Of a stretch of DNA of 64,000 bases, positions 17,301-24,839 are shown piece by piece. The notes beneath the pieces were generated by a model, which was not told the origin of the DNA, searched no databases, and worked only from the letters and a program-made list of their open reading frames with translations. The position numbers were made by a program, and so were the translations under genes. Numbering within the stretch: the first letter of the stretch is position 1; each line of letters starts with the position of its first letter. The DNA is from Bradyrhizobium oligotrophicum S58 (GTDB lineage Bacteria > Pseudomonadota > Alphaproteobacteria > Rhizobiales > Xanthobacteraceae). The DNA lies in the NCBI RefSeq assembly GCF_000344805.1, contig NC_020453.1, positions 4,931,001 through 4,995,000 on the forward strand. The letters are read 5' to 3'.

Positions 17301-20202
17301 TGTTCAGGATCTGCTCGAGCGTCGGCCGCGCGAGAATGATCGTCTTCTGCATCTCGTCTTTGGCATACACCGGCTGACCGCTGGCATAGACGTAATAGGT
17401 TCCCGCGTCGTCCGTCTTCTTGATGATGAAATCGTATACTTGGGCGCCCTTTTCATTGGTGGCACCAACGAAATGAAAATCCTCTGTCGCCTCGGTGCCC
17501 GGTGTCCCCACCGGCACCGGAACAGCCGCCTGCCACGCATAGAGGATCGGACGAACCGCCTCACGCAACGCCGAGAGCGACACAGTTGCCATTGTGGGCA
17601 GCGCCGCGTCAACCACGTTGATCAGGGTCGGTTTCAGCGTCATCGCGACGTGCAGATCGGTCAGCGTGCCAAAACCCTTGAGGTTCGGCCGGCTCGCCGC
17701 GGCATCGCTGACTGTCGAGTCGCCCAGCCATTTGGTGTTGCTGTTGTCGGTTTCGAGCTGGACGTCCGCGGCCAATCCGGTCGTGCCGTCAGCCCGGATG
17801 AACGTTCCCGTCTCCGAGATGGTATCCGCACCGTCGGTGTACGACGACGGCGTCGCCGCGGTCGAGATCGCGACGATGTTGTAATCGGCCAGCGAGTGCA
17901 GCTCGCCGGCATCGGTGATACCGTTTTCATTGGCATCGACCCAGACCTTCAACGATCCCAATGTGTCGGAGGCGTCGATCACGCCATCGCCGTTGAAATC
18001 GACAAGCCCGTCGTCGAGCGCGCTGACCTTGCCGTCGTGGTTGCCATCGAACTGTGCCAACCGCTGGAATCCGGACGCCGTATCGTTGCCGAACATTTCG
18101 CCGACATCGTCGATCCTGCCGTTTCCGTTGAGATCTCGGACCAGGAAGCCATCATCGCCGCCGATCCAGCCGACCGGCTCGGCGAAGCCGTCCTTGTCGA
18201 TGTCGAAGCTCGCGCGCGACGCCTCTTGAATGGTGAAGCTGATGCCATTGCCGTCGAGATCGAGCACCAGCGGATCCTTGCGCCCGGTCGGCTTCCAGCC
18301 GAACAGCGCCTGGCCGACCTTCTCGGTGGCAAGAATCATCGACGCCGCAGTCTCGAACGCGCTCGTCCACATGTTGCTGCGGACGGTCTTGAAGGTGACC
18401 TCGATGACGTAAAGACCGGCCGTGAGATTGTATCCGGTGAGGCCGAAATTGAAGTGAGGGATGAAGGTCGAGTTGCCTTCATGGTCGATGATGATCAGAT
18501 CGTCCTGTTTGTTGCGACCATACTTGTTACCATAGATATCGTATGCGTACGGGTCCTCCGACCCGCCCCAGCGGACGGCGCCAGTCAGCACATGCCTGTA
18601 AGACGTCATCCGGTCATCGGTGCTGGCATCTTCGACGAGCAGCTGACCGTTGTGGGATATCTCGATCTTATCGTTCCCCCTACCGGTCTTGACGATAGTG
18701 CCCTTGCCGTTGGACTTGAGCGTGTCGTCACCGTCACCGAGATCAATCAAGAGACCCGCGACGGATGAGCTGACGATGTCTTTACCGCCTCCGGCGTCAA
18801 ATTCTTTAAGCCCTCCTCCGCCAATACTTCCAGTCACAATATCGACGTCATCCGCGTCCGACATCTGAATACGCTCGAAATTCTTTAGCTCAATGTCAAT
18901 ATCTTTACCGCGTATGTGCCCCTTGTCTTCGTAGATGCCCTCATAACCCCTGCCATCGAAAACGTCTTGAGTTCCATCAGGGTTGTCGCCAGCATCAATT
19001 TCCTTCAAAGTAGAGAGATCTGCACCGGATTCCAATCGCACGACATCGGCCTGTCCGGACAGGCTCAACCTCTCGATCGAATGAAGAATGTCCGTTTCTG
19101 AGCCCCGGGTAACCGAAAGGATTGAGCCTGGTCCATCTGGCGTTAAACCGTCTGGCACTACCCCTCTTTTGAGAATGAGTTCTTGTGACTTTGTCGCATC
19201 ATCATACAGTGCGACATCGACACCGGCTCCGCCATCGAGATAGTCATTACCAGCGTTCCCTCTTAGAGAGTCGTCGCCAGCTCCAGCAAAAATCCAATCG
19301 TTAGCTTTCCCTCCACTCGCTAAATTCTTTGCTCCGCCGCCGAAAATCGCGTTCCGACGCGCTTCCAATCCGTCGATCGTCTCGGTATCGCTAGCAGTCT
19401 TACTTTGTGATCCGTAGATATAGATCCGCGGCAACGTGTCCGGATCAAGTCCTTGCTCAGCCGACGTCAACGACGACCGTATAGTCTGTAGATCGGAGTA
19501 CGTTAGCAGCACACCTTGGCTGTCAGCGCCAGCGTTCCCGACGGTGATGCCAATAGCGACCTGCTCACCAAGCGGCCCCAGTGTCTGAAGAATGGGACCT
19601 CCGCTTGATCCCTTTCCAGGGTTATTCGTGTAGTGAACAACCCCAGTTGCATCAACTGAATTTATCGATGTAGACACCTCCAGCTGGGACCTTCCGTCGC
19701 CCCCATTTGTCCCGTAGCCGGAAACTACGATCGGGCTTGTCCAAGGTTGATCCATGAAAAATGCAACAGCTTGGCCTACCACAGCAGTTCCATTTGAGAA
19801 TGGCGTACTGGATTTCACAAGAGCGATATCTTTTGCCGGCTGGGCAACATCTGCGGGAAGTATGGTGTAGCCCCGGACAAAAAAAATGTTGGGATCCGCC
19901 TGCGGATTTGTTGAATGCAGCGTCTGCGGCGGATAGGGCGAGGTTGCCAACACCGTACTCTGAGGATCTGGCACTGCCCCAGGCGTCGCCTCCATCGAGA
20001 AATCTATCAACTGGTCGGTGAAAATATTATGCCGATCTTTTAAATAGCTGAAGTTATGCGCAGCAGTGAAATACAAGTACGGAGAGAGAAGCACACCGCT
20101 GCCCAGGTATGCTTCAGCATAAGGAACGGGCGGAGGAAATGTTCCTGGTGCCGAGAAAGTCTCGGTAACGAAAAGACGAAGAATGTTTGGATTCGTTGTC
20201 AT
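8386..20202 (-). CDS. Giant type I-secreted RTX protein with N-terminal trypsin-like protease domain
   Basis: The protein has 3938 residues. Start chosen at the ATG at 20202, behind AGGGTGG; a GTG 15 codons upstream is possible. Residues 1-260 resemble a chymotrypsin-fold protease with an apparent triad His49 ('YFTAAHNF'), Asp125 ('KDIALVK') and Ser200 ('GSSGGP'). About 640-770 has EF-hand-like Ca loops ('DLNGNGRIDD', 'DFNGDGVIDASD'). About 1150-3100 holds many nonapeptide RTX blocks ('GGAGND..YG') and haemolysin-related units. Two Ig-like repeats (about 3170-3385) and GloVer-type 'NLFG' repeats (about 3470-3825) follow, then an Ala/Val/Asp-rich tail. There is no Sec signal, as expected for type I export. 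The two exporter genes lie upstream in the same operon. Likely role: extracellular or surface protease/adhesin (inference). Confidence 0.9.
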   Translation of the reverse strand: MTTNPNILRLFVTETFSAPGTFPPPVPYAEAYLGSGVLLSPYLYFTAAHNFSYLKDRHNIFTDQLIDFSMEATPGAVPDPQSTVLATSPYPPQTLHSTNPQADPNIFFVRGYTILPADVAQPAKDIALVKSSTPFSNGTAVVGQAVAFFMDQPWTSPIVVSGYGTNGGDGRSQLEVSTSINSVDATGVVHYTNNPGKGSSGGPILQTLGPLGEQVAIGITVGNAGADSQGVLLTYSDLQTIRSSLTSAEQGLDPDTLPRIYIYGSQSKTASDTETIDGLEARRNAIFGGGAKNLASGGKANDWIFAGAGDDSLRGNAGNDYLDGGAGVDVALYDDATKSQELILKRGVVPDGLTPDGPGSILSVTRGSETDILHSIERLSLSGQADVVRLESGADLSTLKEIDAGDNPDGTQDVFDGRGYEGIYEDKGHIRGKDIDIELKNFERIQMSDADDVDIVTGSIGGGGLKEFDAGGGKDIVSSSVAGLLIDLGDGDDTLKSNGKGTIVKTGRGNDKIEISHNGQLLVEDASTDDRMTSYRHVLTGAVRWGGSEDPYAYDIYGNKYGRNKQDDLIIIDHEGNSTFIPHFNFGLTGYNLTAGLYVIEVTFKTVRSNMWTSAFETAASMILATEKVGQALFGWKPTGRKDPLVLDLDGNGISFTIQEASRASFDIDKDGFAEPVGWIGGDDGFLVRDLNGNGRIDDVGEMFGNDTASGFQRLAQFDGNHDGKVSALDDGLVDFNGDGVIDASDTLGSLKVWVDANENGITDAGELHSLADYNIVAISTAATPSSYTDGADTISETGTFIRADGTTGLAADVQLETDNSNTKWLGDSTVSDAAASRPNLKGFGTLTDLHVAMTLKPTLINVVDAALPTMATVSLSALREAVRPILYAWQAAVPVPVGTPGTEATEDFHFVGATNEKGAQVYDFIIKKTDDAGTYYVYASGQPVYAKDEMQKTIILARPTLEQILNSVPQQGSWQTLTAADIAFLERFTGERLGFGVATNPSADVIQRVADAVTAGWNELNRLAIRVAMQGELKPFFAGITYDVATDTFKPTTDQQFAPMLEQIFQHTPADPTAAGTYLERWKDLIGMMLPDFQRDDQGRQITDAYLFANIVNAYENDPVNLSLQAVADKLFDIPASELVIGNGNLTGGDTTDDIFYLNASDQVVQGQGGRDAYVVGTNFGHDVIQDVWQGLGDNQEDAIWFAHLNVSDLTFKRDGLDLVITQNGTDNQIRVIDEFAGRRPGLVTAYQDFDKSIEVIKFADGTTWGKLDLANAVGMPSYATDDTLMGTPDADVLNGGLGTDYMSGGDGGDTYIFGRGDGHDTIEDKQGWIWGELPDFLRFGEGITLDDLSFQRDGNSDDLTIAINGTDDAVTVKGQFGVGYGLLNTMVDRIEYFTFADGSYVGWEDVIQSMDASAGTDGNDVIYGFSYADTLRGGKGDDVIDGGREDDTYIYARGDGNDTIIDGPDAQTSAFDTLVLKGVSAADVSLVRDGNDLRLVFAESAAGAGDAGSVLLKDELDDWFARGIEQVKFDDGTVWTRNDLRLKLLAQVSTDGNDIIVGYNTNDVITGGKGDDALAGGAGDDTYIYNRGDGHDVITEVTSGNYSTIDTLRLKGISPASISFSRNGNDLTLVINESVTGANDGGSILLKDELGDWFSQGVENIVFDDGTTWDQNYLRTTALSQAFTPGDDVINGFNTNDILIGGRGNDTLNGGAGDDTYIYARGDGNDTIIDGPAGNNSTFDTLRLQGIDPVAIGFVRNGNDLTLVIAESAPGAGDGGSILIKQTLDDWFSQGIEKVLFDNGTVWTQNDLRLKVLAQSSTAGNDVIDGFNTNDVITGGRGDDVMSGGSGDDTYVYNRGDGNDTIIEGTVGNASSYDTVKLQGVESSDVRLARNGNDLTLVIAESAPGAGDGGSILIKQTFEDWFSQGIERVAFDDGTIWTQNDLRLKWIAQNETAGADTVTGFNGADVLDGGAGNDLLQGGSGNDTYVFGRGYGSDTISDSGDGADRVLFKADVSPADVRLETDGTNILVRLADSDDTLTILNWFNSNSEVATFEFSDGTVWQATEILNRAYGGNGTNVISAGNDTFVGTRSADVIDGLAGDDILIGRGGGDTYRIYAGGGNDTIIESEEGWTTDVVQLVGLNAGDVTLSRVNADLVIRINATGETTVVRSHFVSTDRGIEQLAFADGTSWSRSQIQAAAWFTGTAGADTITGTNGDDVIQGNGGDDVLIGAGGSDTYHYASGDGSDIIRDIGAGYDTDVLLLKDLNRGQVTLSRSAADQNDLLITVNATGAVITVDDQLLGGGTGLEKLQFADGTYLDRAGIANAVPVVMSGTSGADTLNGDNNPNMILGLDGNDSIYGRDGNDILVGGTGNDYLEGGNGNDTYQFNLGDGQDTILDNGWTGDVDVLNFGAGIRPADVVVTQVNNGSDLLLSITGTADSILLRNQLNGWGTWSGVDEVHFADGTVWNRQALVVQSTLANAGNDTFYGDLNANILSGGAGNDSLYGRDGNDVLAGGTGNDYLEGGNGNDVYLFDLGDGQDTVLDNGGSGELDVLNFGAGIGAGNVVVSQANNGSDILLSISGTTDAVFLRNQLNGWAAWSGVDEVHFADGTVWDRATLLQLSMAANSGNDSFYGDFNANALFGGAGNDSLYGRDGNDVLAGGTGNDYLEGGVGNDTYQFNLGDGQDTILDNGGSWDVDVLNFGAGINAGNVVVSQANNGSDILLSISGTTDAVFLRNQLNGWAAYSGADEVHFTDGTVWDRATLWQLSTQANTGNDSFYGDFNANSLFGGAGNDNLYGRDGNDVLAGGTGNDYLEGGVGNDSYLFNRGDGQDTILDNGGSGDLDALILGAGISVGDVVVSQANNGSDLLLSISGTTDTILLKNQLNSWDAWSGADEVHFADGTIWNRAALLAHSTLANGGDDTFFGDFNANTLSGGAGNDSLYGRDGNDFLDGGPGNDYLNGGNGTDTYIYSSAGGDDVIEDNTSDNVLAMQDIASTSVLLSRSGNGADLVIENVSTGKTVLVKGQFSSGVLATVSFSDGVSWSAQTIGSIVASQPAFIGTDAADTFTGTANAETIDGRGGNDTLNGGGGADTYLYRVGSGNDVIQEAATNSGTDVVRLVGLSPNDVDIARSGTDLLIRILSSGETVTVKDQFVGSGTVVELLQFDASGTVIDLRNNAAPTVTITSAAETSNVAVQTITGTVTAGGIGKVVGQTVILTDNGVTLGTATVQADGSFSATVTLPNQGSNAIVASVTDGLGNTGASAAVVDFLYSTPPTVAITGVSHGGYGASQSISGTVVAAGAAVVTGQTVTLTDNGVTLGTATVQANGSFSLNVALPNVAGNTIVATVADSYGNKGRSAAVVDSYAGILPTIRGTIAGQITTSEAAVHPFSTVTIDDLNVGATDTLTITLNGGGGTLSGTGVSGGNGVYTLSGSAAAITGQLRALTFTPTAGAPNSSTTTTFTLSDSSTGYVAPSYGGPGVIYTFNKDNGNPVGGLTIDAAGNLFGTTVTSGQIFELAKSGTGWSSTLTPLAGVGSAGSLLMDSAGNLFGGTMATSNSGGTVYELVKNGSGWNSSVTVLATFNSATMGSSPSSPIKDAAGNLLGTTQIGGPGGRGTVYEIVKTGNGYSSTPVVLAAFNNANGQLPFGQLILDSAGNVFGASATTVFEIPKTASGYGSMVVLASDIYCAGGLMMDPQGNLFGVQTTGGAYNNGGVYELVKTSSGYGAATLVASFPTSFSSPAGPLVMDGAGNLYGSAGTSSVFGRGSIFKVVKTGSGYNSTASAMTSFAGFNGLFPGPIIMDAAGNLLGEAQGGGANSSGVIFKVTNGSSVAVDAAAVDATTTVVDVDPPAVSAITVATASDASLVGVGGLAAISSYAFTAQDPAPAATTTFDADRQLSQLVQAMAGYGADGQGVGVAPAALASALNDAALQNALAVAS
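11301..13150 (-). repeat. Coding repeat array, unit about 438 bp, inside the RTX gene
   Basis: Four to five copies of a 146-codon unit follow one another. Landmarks ('atagag.ctgtcgttgcc') recur near 11371, 11811, 12247, 12685 and 13123. Each unit encodes RTX nonapeptides, a 'GDGQDTILDNG' turn, 'NNGSDLLLSI', 'LRNQLNGW' and 'EVHFADGTVWNR'. Middle copies are nearly identical over long stretches, suggesting recent duplication or gene conversion. Confidence 0.85.
14345..15960 (-). repeat. Second coding repeat array, unit about 402 bp, inside the RTX gene
   Basis: Four copies of a 134-codon unit, with the same landmark at 14611, 15012, 15414 and 15817. The encoded unit carries 'RGDGNDTIIDGP', 'VRNGNDLTLVIAES', 'GDGGSILIK' and 'WFSQGIE'. 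It is related to but distinct from the 438-bp array. Confidence 0.85.
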
Positions 20203-20222
20203 TGCGATAGTGCCACCCTGTT

Positions 20223-20657
20223 TCAGAAATATTGTCGCTTTGAGCACACAAAGCGCGGCTTATGATTGATGCATGCCCTAGAAGTGCAAAAGACCTGACC
20301 GCAATTCGCAGAACTCGGCGAGCATTGAATCCTCTCGCAAGTATTGCATCCATCAAACCAAGCCACGCATTGCTCCGGCGGAACGTTATACTCGTCGCAA
20401 CTGTAGATTTCGAACGCTCCGCAGCTCGGACTCGTCTTCTGGCAAACGATCCGATTGTCTTTCCTTTCGCAGCTCAGGCAATCGATCTTCCATCGCGTGC
20501 ACCATGGAACATCCAAAAGGTATTTCAACCTCTCTGGTAACTCCGGTACATCGCTAGGGGATCGAGAAGCTCCCTGGGCTGACGCGATCTCAGTGGTCAG
20601 TATCAGACTGAGGACCACAGACGTTAGCCGTCCGATCTTTGATAACGGAAAACACAT
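20223..20657 (-). CDS. Small secreted Cys-rich protein of unknown function
   Basis: The protein has 144 residues if it starts at MCFPLSKIGRL; further in-frame starts lie up to 25 codons upstream. A clear Sec signal peptide ends near 'TEIASAQG'. The mature part, about 115 residues, has 14 cysteines, including 'WKIDCLSCERKDNRIVCQK' and 'DGCNTCERIQC', so it is probably a disulfide-bonded periplasmic or extracellular domain. It ends 20 bp before the giant protease/RTX gene and follows the fusion-protein gene, all on one strand. The position hints at a partner, for example an inhibitor of the protease domain. The 'DGCNTC' string recalls small animal protease inhibitors, but the match is too short to rely on. 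Confidence 0.7.
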   Translation of the reverse strand: MCFPLSKIGRLTSVVLSLILTTEIASAQGASRSPSDVPELPERLKYLLDVPWCTRWKIDCLSCERKDNRIVCQKTSPSCGAFEIYSCDEYNVPPEQCVAWFDGCNTCERIQCSPSSANCGQVFCTSRACINHKPRFVCSKRQYF

Positions 20658-20770
20658 CGCGCTTCTGTTTTTTTGATTCGAGACGACCAAGCTTCTCATC
20701 CAATCATTGCAGAATTGTAGAAGGCTCACCAAAGTTGTGACCGCGAACGAGAGCGCCTGTCATTCTACAC

Positions 20771-22225
20771 TCATCTTTCCCTCAAGCTCTCTTGCTTGTA
20801 CCTCAGCAGCGGCGACATCACGTATTCGACGATCCGCCGCGTTCCCGTCTTGATTTCCACCGTCACTGCCATCCCTGGCGCCAGCCCGACCATCTTGTCC
20901 TCGACCTGCATCTGCTTCTCCTCCAGCGAGACGCGAGCCGAGTAGATGAACTCCTGCCCGGCCGGCTCGCTGGTTTCTGCCAGCGCACCACCGGCCTTGC
21001 CGCCGGTCTGCTTGTCGGCCGGCTTCTCGCGAACGATGGAATCCTGGGAGACGCTCTGCACCTTGCCGTGGACGAGGCCGTAGCGGGTGAAGTTGAAGGT
21101 GTCGATCTTGATCTCGGCCGGCTGACCGACATTGACGAAGCCGATGTCGCGGTTGGAGATCATAGCCTCGGCTTCGAGCTGGCTGTCGGCGGGCACGATG
21201 AGCATCAGTTGTTGCGCCGGCGTGACGACGCCGCCGACGGTGTGCATCGCGAGCTGCTGCACGGTGCCGTCGATCGGGGCGCGCAGCACCTGCTCGGCGA
21301 TCTTGCGCTCGGCCTTGACGAGGTCCTGCGTCAGCTCCTCGGCCTTCTTCTCGGCATCGGTGAGGTCCGACAGCACCTGGCGCTCGAAGCCGGAGCGGGT
21401 CTGTGCCAGCTGCTGCTCCAGCGCCAGCCGCGCGGCTTCGACCTCGACGAGGCGCCGCGTCTGCACGACGCGTTCGCTCTGCTGGTCGATCAGCCGCGAC
21501 TGCGCATCGATAAAGGCGATCTGGTTGCCGTACTGGATCTCCTTGGCGTTGCGGCGGATGTCGGCGGTCTCCTGCAGGAACGGCAGGGTGGCGTCGATCT
21601 TGGCGATCGCGGCCTCGACCGACTGCGCCTCGGCGCGCTTCTGCGCGATCTGCTGCAGGTTGGAGGCGAGCTTCGACAGCTGCTCGGCGGCCTGGGCCTG
21701 CAAGGCGGCCCGGGTGCGCGCGACGTCGGTGGGCGCGGCCCCCTCGGGCACTGCCAGCGGCCGCAGTTCGTTCAAATCGGCAAAACTGCCGCGGAGCACG
21801 CCGAGCCTTGCGACATCCAGCCGCGCCTGCATCAGGCCCTGCGCCACACGGCGGCGCTCGGCCTCCGTCACGGTGCGGTCGAGCTCGACCAGCACGGCGC
21901 CGGCACGGACCTTGTCGCCATCCTGGACGTGGATGGCGGCGACGATGCCAGCCTCCAGCGGCTGGATCGTCTTGGTGCGCCCGGTCGGCACGATCTTGCC
22001 TTGCGCCGAGGCGATGATGTCGACATGGCCGGCGATCGACCAGCCGATAGCGATGACGAAGAACAGCATGATGGTGGCGGCGACAGCCCGGCCCGCGGGC
22101 GAGGCTGGCGTCTCCACGATCTCCAGCGCCGCCGGCAGGAACTCGCGCGCATCGTTGCGGCGGCCCCGCCGCGCGTCGAGCGAGATCGGCGCGTTGTCCT
22201 GCTTCTGTGCCTCAGCCGACGACAT
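20771..22225 (-). CDS. Type I secretion membrane fusion protein (HlyD family)
   Basis: The protein has 484 residues from MSSAEAQKQDN; its start overlaps the end of the ABC exporter gene by 14 bp. There is a cytosolic N-terminus of about 45 residues, one membrane segment ('ATIMLFFVIAIGWSI'), then the HlyD lipoyl half ('GKIVPTGRTKTIQPLEAGIV'). A long alpha-helical hairpin of about 200 residues (Gln/Ala/Arg-rich) follows, then the second lipoyl half ('LRAPIDGTVQQLAMHTVGGV') and the C-terminal beta domain. It bridges the inner-membrane ABC transporter to a TolC-like outer-membrane channel, which is not in the window. The expected substrate is the RTX protein downstream. Confidence 0.9.
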   Translation of the reverse strand: MSSAEAQKQDNAPISLDARRGRRNDAREFLPAALEIVETPASPAGRAVAATIMLFFVIAIGWSIAGHVDIIASAQGKIVPTGRTKTIQPLEAGIVAAIHVQDGDKVRAGAVLVELDRTVTEAERRRVAQGLMQARLDVARLGVLRGSFADLNELRPLAVPEGAAPTDVARTRAALQAQAAEQLSKLASNLQQIAQKRAEAQSVEAAIAKIDATLPFLQETADIRRNAKEIQYGNQIAFIDAQSRLIDQQSERVVQTRRLVEVEAARLALEQQLAQTRSGFERQVLSDLTDAEKKAEELTQDLVKAERKIAEQVLRAPIDGTVQQLAMHTVGGVVTPAQQLMLIVPADSQLEAEAMISNRDIGFVNVGQPAEIKIDTFNFTRYGLVHGKVQSVSQDSIVREKPADKQTGGKAGGALAETSEPAGQEFIYSARVSLEEKQMQVEDKMVGLAPGMAVTVEIKTGTRRIVEYVMSPLLRYKQESLRER

Positions 22226-24338
22226 GGAGCCCCGCCTGGATCTGGTGCAAGCTGGCATAGCGCCCGGCCCGCTTGATCAGCTCGTCATGGGTGCCGTCCT
22301 CGACCAAGCGGCCGTTCTCGATGGTGAGGATGCGGTCGGCATTGCGCACGGCCGACAGCCGGTGCGCGATGATGAACACGGTGCGCCCGGCGCAGATCTT
22401 GCGCATGTTGCGCTGGACGATGTTCTCGCTCTCATAGTCGAGCGCCGAGGTCGCCTCGTCGAAGATGAGAATGCGCGGATTGGTGATCAGCGCACGTGCA
22501 ATCGCGATGCGCTGGCGCTGGCCGCCGGAGAGGCTGGCGCCGCGCTCGCCGACCATGGTGTCGTAGCCGTCCGGCAGGCCGAGGATGAACTCGTGGGCGC
22601 CGGCGAGCTCGGCCGCCTGGATCACCTGCTCCATCGCCATGCCGGGATCGGCGAGCGCGATGTTGTCGCGGATCGAGCGGTTGAACAGCACGTTCTCCTG
22701 CAGCACCGCGCCGATCTGCCGCCGCAGCCAGGTGACGTCGGCGACCGTGAGATCGACGCCGTCGATCAGGATGCGGCCACTCTCCGGCACGTAGAGCCGC
22801 TGGATCAGCTTGGTCAGCGTCGACTTGCCCGAGCCGGAGGGGCCGACGATGCCGACCACTTGGCCTACCGGCACCTTCAGGCTGACATCGTGCAGCGCCA
22901 GGGGCCCGTCGACGCGATAGCGGAAATGCACGTGGTCGAACACCACCTCGCCGCGCACCGGCGGCAGCGCCGCGCGGCCGGGATTGAAGGCCGGCTCCGG
23001 CGTGGTGTTGAGAATGTCGCCGAGCCGGGCCACCGACAGCCGCGCCTGATGAAAATCCTGCCACAGCTGCGCCAGCCGCAGCACCGGCTGCGCCACCCGC
23101 CCGGCCAGCATGTTGAAGGCGATCAGTTCGCCGACGCTCAAGTCTCCCGCGATCACCAGATGCGCGCCGAAATACAGCGTCAGCGCGGTGACGATCTTGC
23201 TGATGAACTGCACCGACTGGCTCGCCCAGTTGCCGAGCGACAGCACATCGAAGCTGGCGCCGACATAGCCGGCGAGCTGCTCCTCCCAGCGCCGCTGCAT
23301 CTGCGGCTCGATCGCCATCGCCTTCAAGGTCTGGATCGCGGTCACGGTCTCGACCAGGAAGGCCTGGTTCTCGGCGCCGCGATCGAACTTGACATCGAGC
23401 CGCTTCTTGAAGATCGGGGTGACGCCCGCCGACAGCGCGATGTAGAACGGAAACGAGCCGACCACGATCCAGGAGAGGAACGGCGAATAGTAGAACATCA
23501 CCCCGAGGAAGACGAAGGTGAAGGCGAGGTCGATCACCAGGGTCAGCGCCGAGCTGGTGATGAAGTTCCTGATGTTCTCCAGCTCGCGCACCCGCGCCAC
23601 CGAATCGCCCGCCCGCCGCGCCTCGAAATAGGCGATCGGCAGCGCCACCAGATGCCGGAACAGCCGCGCGCCGAGCTCGACGTCGATGCGGTTGGTGGTG
23701 TGGGAGAAGACGTAGGTTCGAAGACCCCCGAGTACGGTCTCGAAGATGGTGACGGTGACGAGTCCGAACACCAGCACGTCGAGCGTGGTGTAGCCGCGAT
23801 GCGTCAGCACCTTGTCGGTGACGACCTGGAAGAACAGCGGCGTAACCAGGCCGAACAGCTGCAGGAAGAACGAGGCCAGCAGCACCTCGCCGAGCAGCCG
23901 GCGATATTTGTGCATCGCCTGCAGGAACCAGGTGATGTCGAATCGCCGCGCGAGGTCGGTGAGCGAGGCGCGGCGCGCCATCAGCACCACCATGCCGGTC
24001 CAATTGGATTCGAACTCGGCGCGCTTGAGGCTCTGCGGCCGGTGGACCAGCGGGTCCTGGATCAACGCCGCCTCCGCGGTGACCTGGCCCAATATGGCGA
24101 ACGTGCCATCCGACCGCGCCACGATCGCCGGCAGCGGCAGCTTGGCAAGCCCGCCCCAACTCTGGCGGACCGCGCGCGCCTTCAGCTTCAGCTGCTTGGC
24201 GCAGCGAAGCATCTCGGTCACGCCGACCGGCTCTCCCGCAAGCTGATGTGCAATCTGCGCCGGATCGACGGCAACCTGATGGAACCGCAGCAGCAATGTC
24301 AGGCAGTCAAGCCCCGTATCCCTCTGCCCCGCGTCCAT
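22212..24338 (-). CDS. Type I secretion ABC transporter/ATPase (HlyB-like)
   Basis: The protein has 708 residues. Residues 1-125 form a C39-like domain. At the position of the C39 catalytic Cys the sequence is 'RDTGLDC', with Thr8 in place of Cys, so it should bind rather than cleave substrate, as in HlyB. Residues about 150-430 are the membrane domain. The ATPase domain (about 465-705) has Walker A 'GPSGSGKST', signature 'LSGGQRQR', Walker B 'ILIFDEATSALD' and the switch His in 'IIAHRLS'. It is the first gene of the operon that ends with the giant RTX gene, its likely cargo. Location is the inner membrane. Confidence 0.92.
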   Translation of the reverse strand: MDAGQRDTGLDCLTLLLRFHQVAVDPAQIAHQLAGEPVGVTEMLRCAKQLKLKARAVRQSWGGLAKLPLPAIVARSDGTFAILGQVTAEAALIQDPLVHRPQSLKRAEFESNWTGMVVLMARRASLTDLARRFDITWFLQAMHKYRRLLGEVLLASFFLQLFGLVTPLFFQVVTDKVLTHRGYTTLDVLVFGLVTVTIFETVLGGLRTYVFSHTTNRIDVELGARLFRHLVALPIAYFEARRAGDSVARVRELENIRNFITSSALTLVIDLAFTFVFLGVMFYYSPFLSWIVVGSFPFYIALSAGVTPIFKKRLDVKFDRGAENQAFLVETVTAIQTLKAMAIEPQMQRRWEEQLAGYVGASFDVLSLGNWASQSVQFISKIVTALTLYFGAHLVIAGDLSVGELIAFNMLAGRVAQPVLRLAQLWQDFHQARLSVARLGDILNTTPEPAFNPGRAALPPVRGEVVFDHVHFRYRVDGPLALHDVSLKVPVGQVVGIVGPSGSGKSTLTKLIQRLYVPESGRILIDGVDLTVADVTWLRRQIGAVLQENVLFNRSIRDNIALADPGMAMEQVIQAAELAGAHEFILGLPDGYDTMVGERGASLSGGQRQRIAIARALITNPRILIFDEATSALDYESENIVQRNMRKICAGRTVFIIAHRLSAVRNADRILTIENGRLVEDGTHDELIKRAGRYASLHQIQAGLHVVG

Positions 24339-24839
24339 CGCCCCAGCACTACCTCAAGTCGCACAGGATTCATGTACCACGGGAAACGATTAGACAAGAT
24401 CTGCCACGTTTTCATCCAGGATATTTTTGAACGCGCGAAACACCCGAACAGTTCGCGTCATGAGTGCATTCATCCGCAGGGGATCACGAGCGTCCCTTGG
24501 AGACCCCCCGCGACACGTCATGGCCGGCAGCGCGCAAGATCGACGAAGAGATCGGGTTTCACCTTCGGGTTCATTTAGCTCGAGGGTCGTGACCTTCCTT
24601 GGGCGCGGTCAGATTTTGAGAAAACAGCCGCTGGAGCGCGGTATGACTTGGTTTCTGACGTCGATCTCGTCTACCTACGTCGCCGAACTAGACCAGATGT
24701 CATCGAACCGTCTTTGCTGGACCCTAGCTCATATCTCGTCCCGCACTATCCAGCCAACGATCCACATCTTCGCGAGCTTCCAGCTCAACGCCCATATCGC
24801 CTGCAAACTCTCGCCAGGCACCAATGTTGGGCCGGATCA
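24339..24839. other. Upstream region of the type I secretion operon, 500 bp
   Basis: No convincing gene. It should carry the promoter for the minus-strand secretion operon that starts at 24338 and the 5' region of the Crp/Fnr-like gene. Frames of 60-150 codons are open but have no recognisable sequence. Confidence 0.4.

Noticed and set aside
21132..24578. A plus-strand frame of about 1148 codons opposite the type I exporter genes
   Set aside because: Low-complexity Ser/Arg then Arg/Gln/His-rich translation; it mirrors the HlyD/HlyB genes, whose motifs are unambiguous.
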